This document shows positions 60,723 to 64,000 of a stretch of 64,000 nucleotides of DNA, one piece after another. Numbering within the stretch: position 1 is the first letter of the stretch; the number at the start of each line of letters is the position of its first letter. The position numbers and the translations under genes were made by a program. The stretch is from Capsicum annuum (taxonomy: Eukaryota > Streptophyta > Magnoliopsida > Solanales > Solanaceae), in contig NC_061121.1 in the NCBI RefSeq assembly GCF_002878395.1, positions 41,859,202 through 41,923,201 of the forward strand, in the 5' to 3' direction. Below the pieces are notes generated by a model that was given only the letters and a program-made list of their open reading frames with translations, searched no databases and was not told the DNA's origin.

Positions 60723-61818
60723 GTTTCTTTCCTTTTCCTGTTAGCCACCTTGATCTCTAGTGGAGTGTATGGATATGAAATCCTCTTTGATGGAATGACA
60801 CCCCTCTTAGATGTCATTTTCTTTACAAAAGTAGTTAGTCCATTAATAGCATTAATCACCCTATCATGTTTCGCCTTGCAGTCTTGACATTTGCATACAG
60901 AACATTTGCTAGAAATGGCAAAATCTGTATAACTAGTATGATCATAATCATAATGGTTTGTTGTTTCAAAAATTGTAAGAGGAGTATCATTAGCCCTAAT
61001 AGCAGCACCACTAAGACTACTACTACTATCATTAATAACTACAACCCCACCGTCCAAAATTATTTTTCTTATTATGGTTGTTGCTTCAAACAATTCCATT
61101 TTTATTCTATCAACGACCTTAGGGTCTGATAAAGTTTGCACAGACCGTAAAGTTAGAAAAAATGGAAGCTTGAACTCTCGATTGGTCGGAACAAGCCACG
61201 GATGGACAATCTAAAATAAATTAGTACATATATTAGAATGATGATGAAATCACTTAAAATAGTCATTAATTAAAACAAAAACTTGATTAGAATTAGACTT
61301 ACTGTTTCCTTTGAGGGATTGAAAAGATCAAGAAATTTTGTATTTTTATCAGTTTTGACCGACAACCATCTCAGGATTCTTGGACACGAAACTTCTTCCT
61401 AGTAGTTCACATGTTGTCTAAAATAAGGAATGACTTCAAATGACTAAGCCTATAACATAACACCAATAAATCAAAAGAAAAATTGAATAAATAAAAATGA
61501 ATCATAATAAAAGAAATATTTACCATGAAAGCCCATGAAAAGCCATATAAGTTGACTATCTTGGGCATTAACGGAGTCAACAAATATTTGACAGTTATTT
61601 TGAAGTTTTCATAACCCCAAGGATAGCTGTTAAATGGAAGGGCTATTAGCATTTGGATCATCTCTTTTGAAACATTCCTCTTTCCCGTGTTCATTATCTT
61701 TTGCTCCTGATTGAGATAACGTTTGTGAAGCAAGGTCAGAGAGTGATTGATGTAGCCTAACTGCTTCACTTATTCCTTTACTTGGACTTGATTCAATTTC
61801 TTTTCTTTTGGAAGCCAT
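60723..61818 (-). pseudogene. Minus relic copy 2: exon 1 joined to DUF1985 exons
   Basis: Minus start [20 protein letters not shown] at 61818, a Ser-rich N-terminus to PNANSP near 61635, then a direct join, out of frame, to [11 protein letters not shown] and YLLTPLMPKIVNLYGFSWAF (GT near 61521). Further exons follow at 61430-61310 (ILRWLSVKTDKN) and 61215-60737 (IVHPWLVPTNREF to YPYTPLEIKVANRKRKE). The part 60725-61635 repeats 57400-58315 with a constant offset of 3320. Relative to copy 1 the segment coding KKAPRTPKK to DLEA is absent, so this copy has an internal deletion. The last exon is open for 168 codons, the best-preserved piece of this family here. Confidence 0.82.
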
Positions 61819-61926
61819 ATTATCTTAAATTAACAGGAACATAAAATAGATTACAATTTATTAATGCATCATTAAAAAAGGATAACAGTAAATCTAACAT
61901 ACATAACAGTAAAATAACAGTTTCAA

Positions 61927-62500
61927 CAGACCACATATCTATTGCACCAGGTATGTTATCTGTTGCAATATATAACTGACTTGTTGCAATGTATGAATAA
62001 ATCATTGGAAATAATAAAAATAGATCACTCATCTATTGCATCAGGAAGGTTATCAATTGCAGTATATAACCAATATGTTGCAATGGATTAGTAATCCGTT
62101 GGATATAATAAAAATAGATCACTCATCTATTGTACCAGTAAGGTTATCTATTGCAACATATTACCAACCTACTGCAGTGGATGAGTAATCTATTGGAAAT
62201 AATTATAACAAATCACTCATCTGTTGCACCAAATAGAATATCTGTTGTAGAATATACACAACTTGTTGCAGCGGATCAGTAATCCATTAGAAATAATAAA
62301 AATATATCACTTATCTGTTGCACTAGGTAGGTTATCTGTTGCAGCATATAATTAATTTGTTACAATTGATGAATAATTTATTAGAAATAATAAAAATAGA
62401 TCACTCATCTATTGCACCAAGTAGGATATTTGTTGCAGTATATACGCAACCTATTGCAATGGATGAGTAATTTATTGGAAACAATAAAAATAGACCATAA
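61927..62500. repeat. Tandem repeat, exactly 94-bp unit, six copies
   Basis: The block ATAGATCACTCATCTATTGC recurs with starts 61927, 62021, 62115, 62209, 62303, 62397 and a partial at 62491, each 94 apart without slippage. Each unit contains three or four degenerate halves of the ATCTGTTGCAACAGAT palindrome. It lies upstream of the minus relic's first exon. Confidence 0.93.
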
Positions 62501-62650
62501 ATCTATTAAAACAGATCACTCATCCACTGCAAATAAGGCATCTGTTGGATCAATGTTGTTTAGATTTCTTCCAAATAGTCATCTGTCGCAATAGATGAAT
62601 GATTTGTTCTGTTCATCTGTTGCATTAGATGTTTCATCTGTTTGAACAGG

Positions 62651-62858
62651 TAGTTTTCTTTTGGATCAAATGGTTAATCTGTTGGATCAGATGGTTATTT
62701 ATTGAATCAGATGGTTAATTAGTTGCATTAGATGATTAATCTGTTGCATCATATGGTTAGTAAGTTGCGTCAGATGGTAAATCTATTGCATTAGATTGTT
62801 AATATATTGCATTAGATGGTTAATCTATTGCGTCAGATAGTTCATCTATTGCAACACC
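62651..62858. repeat. Tandem repeat, exactly 21-bp unit, about ten copies
   Basis: Units of 21 bp starting at 62651, 62672, 62693 and so on to about 62858, each containing ATCTGTTGCATCAGATGG or a variant. This is the clearest array of the 21-bp family. Confidence 0.93.
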
Positions 62859-63535
62859 AGTTTTACCAAGAAAAATGACAAATCATCCCAGCAACACCAA
62901 CACAACACATGCACACGATGAACATTAATGGTGATAAAAAATACCAAAAAATTAAATCAACTGTTAGACAACAAGAACTACAATAACAACAAAAAATTAT
63001 ATTTCACACCAAAAAAATTTGAGAAGTAATGCCAAAAATTAGGTTTTATTCAGTCCACATTTCAAATTTAAGCAAATAATATTGAAATTGTTAACCAATA
63101 CTAGAAGAGAAGCTGGCTCAAGTCATAATTTATTACCTGTAAAAGAAGAAATGGGATGACAAAGAACTTGAAGTCGTTGTTTCCGGAGAAGTTGGCTCAG
63201 GTTTCTCTATTCTTCCCGTCGATTGACGGTTGAAAGTCGAAAGAAACTCGCCCTACTATTTGTAGCCGAAGCTTGAAGGAAGAAATTTTACAGAACTATT
63301 GGTTGGGAGAGAGTTGAGAGAGAATGTCTCAAGAGAGATAGAGATGAGAGAGATGGTTGATTTGGAGGAGAGGGTGTGGGTTGATTTATATTTTTAAAAA
63401 GATTATAAATTTTTAAAAATATTAATCAAGTTCACATTTAACTTGATCAAATTTTCTAATTATGTTTGACCCTTTAAGTTGTTAAATATCACCAATCCTT
63501 CATTCAAGACTTAAAAAACACCTTTCCTTCAATTT
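62859..63535 (-). promoter_or_regulatory. Probable 5' leader/promoter region of the minus relic
   Basis: On the minus strand 63360-63290 is CT-rich (CATCTCTATCTCTCTTGAG), followed by a moderately GC-richer stretch with a donor-like AGGTAATAAATT near 63138. No protein is recognised. The comparison is with the CT-rich leader at 50826 in the plus relic. The assignment is inference. Confidence 0.35.
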
Positions 63536-63559
63536 CCTCAAGAAACATACCTCTTTCGC

Positions 63560-63811
63560 AAATTTTTTACCAATACTTTTTTGCGGATTTTAGGCATTTT
63601 TGGCAAGGAAATTCGTAGGTAAGTTTTATGTGATTGCAAAATCCCCATGTAACTTATTTGGAAATTTATAATTCGCGGGTAATAATTATCCACAAAGGTT
63701 TTTCCATCGAACTTTTTTAGTATGAAAATTAGCAAAAAACTAGGTTACCTACAAATTTTCATATATAATTTGCACAAAAGTTCCCATGTAATTGGCATTT
63801 TTCTAGTAGTG
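63560..63811 (-). mobile_element. Terminal region of a CACTA-type DNA transposon
   Basis: The minus strand begins at 63811 with CACTACTAGAAAAATGCC, the terminal inverted repeat style of En/Spm (CACTA) elements. Inside are repeated subterminal words: CCCATGTAACTTATTTGG and CCCATGTAATTGGCATTT, plus TTCGTAGGTAA, TTCGCGGGTAA and TTACCTACAAATTT. CACTA transposases bind such subterminal repeats. The element would extend leftward into the Ulp1-type region. I could not find the opposite terminus in the window. Confidence 0.7.
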
Positions 63812-64000
63812 CCACAAGCTTCACTTTTAAGCTCTCACATTATTGTAGGGTTTAACTTTTAAGAATCAAGATGAAAAATGAGCAAAAAAAGGGCAAAAAG
63901 GGTCTATTTATACTCATCCCAGGTTACCAGGTGCATAAGGCATAAAACACATTCCTCAATGAGTTTTACCCTTTGAGATCCAGGTTGCTCCATCAACTTA
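63812..64000. other. DNA outside the CACTA end, no feature seen
   Basis: 189 bases with no gene, repeat or motif I can support. Confidence 0.5.

Overview
The window is repeat-dominated plant nuclear DNA, most probably from a nightshade (Solanaceae; Capsicum is my best guess from remembered protein style, not from a search). It is AT-rich, carries very long LTR retrotransposon LTRs (2.2-3.3 kb) and pieces of plant-only transposon genes, and I can support no intact host gene, tRNA or rRNA. Nearly every coding stretch is a relic with nonsense codons and frameshifts.

Layout. 1-4841: the 3' part of an Athila/Tat-like element (C) with a gag relic, a putative plant transposon protein relic and an LTR broken by a 100-N assembly gap at 4510-4609. 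4842-18466: the 3' part of a Ty3/gypsy element (B, integrase end plus 3' LTR) whose LTR is split by a complete element (A, 6795-16337) with 3.2-3.3 kb LTRs and no recognisable gag or pol. 18467-26800: AT-rich DNA with simple repeats, a 315-bp tandem duplication and arrays of a 21-bp repeat built around the palindrome ATCTGTTGCAACAGAT. 26815-30038 plus 47736-47900: a large inverted repeat centred near 28556. Its right arm was split by element E (30039-47730, perfect 5-bp target duplication gtatt), and E was itself split by element D (34765-44400), a structurally complete but mutated gag-pol element of the Tekay/Del type. 47900-51580: more palindromic arrays, a 170-bp tandem repeat (7 units) and low-complexity DNA. 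51581-54977 (+) and 55534-61818 (-): two convergent relics of transposon-borne DUF1985/Ulp1-type cysteine protease genes. The minus one is partly duplicated, and a truncated LTR (F) separates the copies. 61927-62858: 94-bp and 21-bp tandem repeats upstream of the minus gene. 63811: the end of a CACTA-type DNA transposon.

How the parts relate. The retroelements share primer-site type, polypurine-tract context, a splice-donor-like motif in the leader and repeated LTR motifs. D carries the only near-complete pol, E only a gag relic and A nothing, so A and E look like non-autonomous relatives that may have used another element's enzymes. The 21-bp palindromic arrays lie in the introns and flanks of both Ulp1 relics and on both sides of the inverted repeat, so they look like a component of that DNA-transposon family. 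They are the most distinctive signal in the window. Coordinates of LTR ends, exons and repeats were read by eye and may be off by a few bases; no alignment or database search was run.
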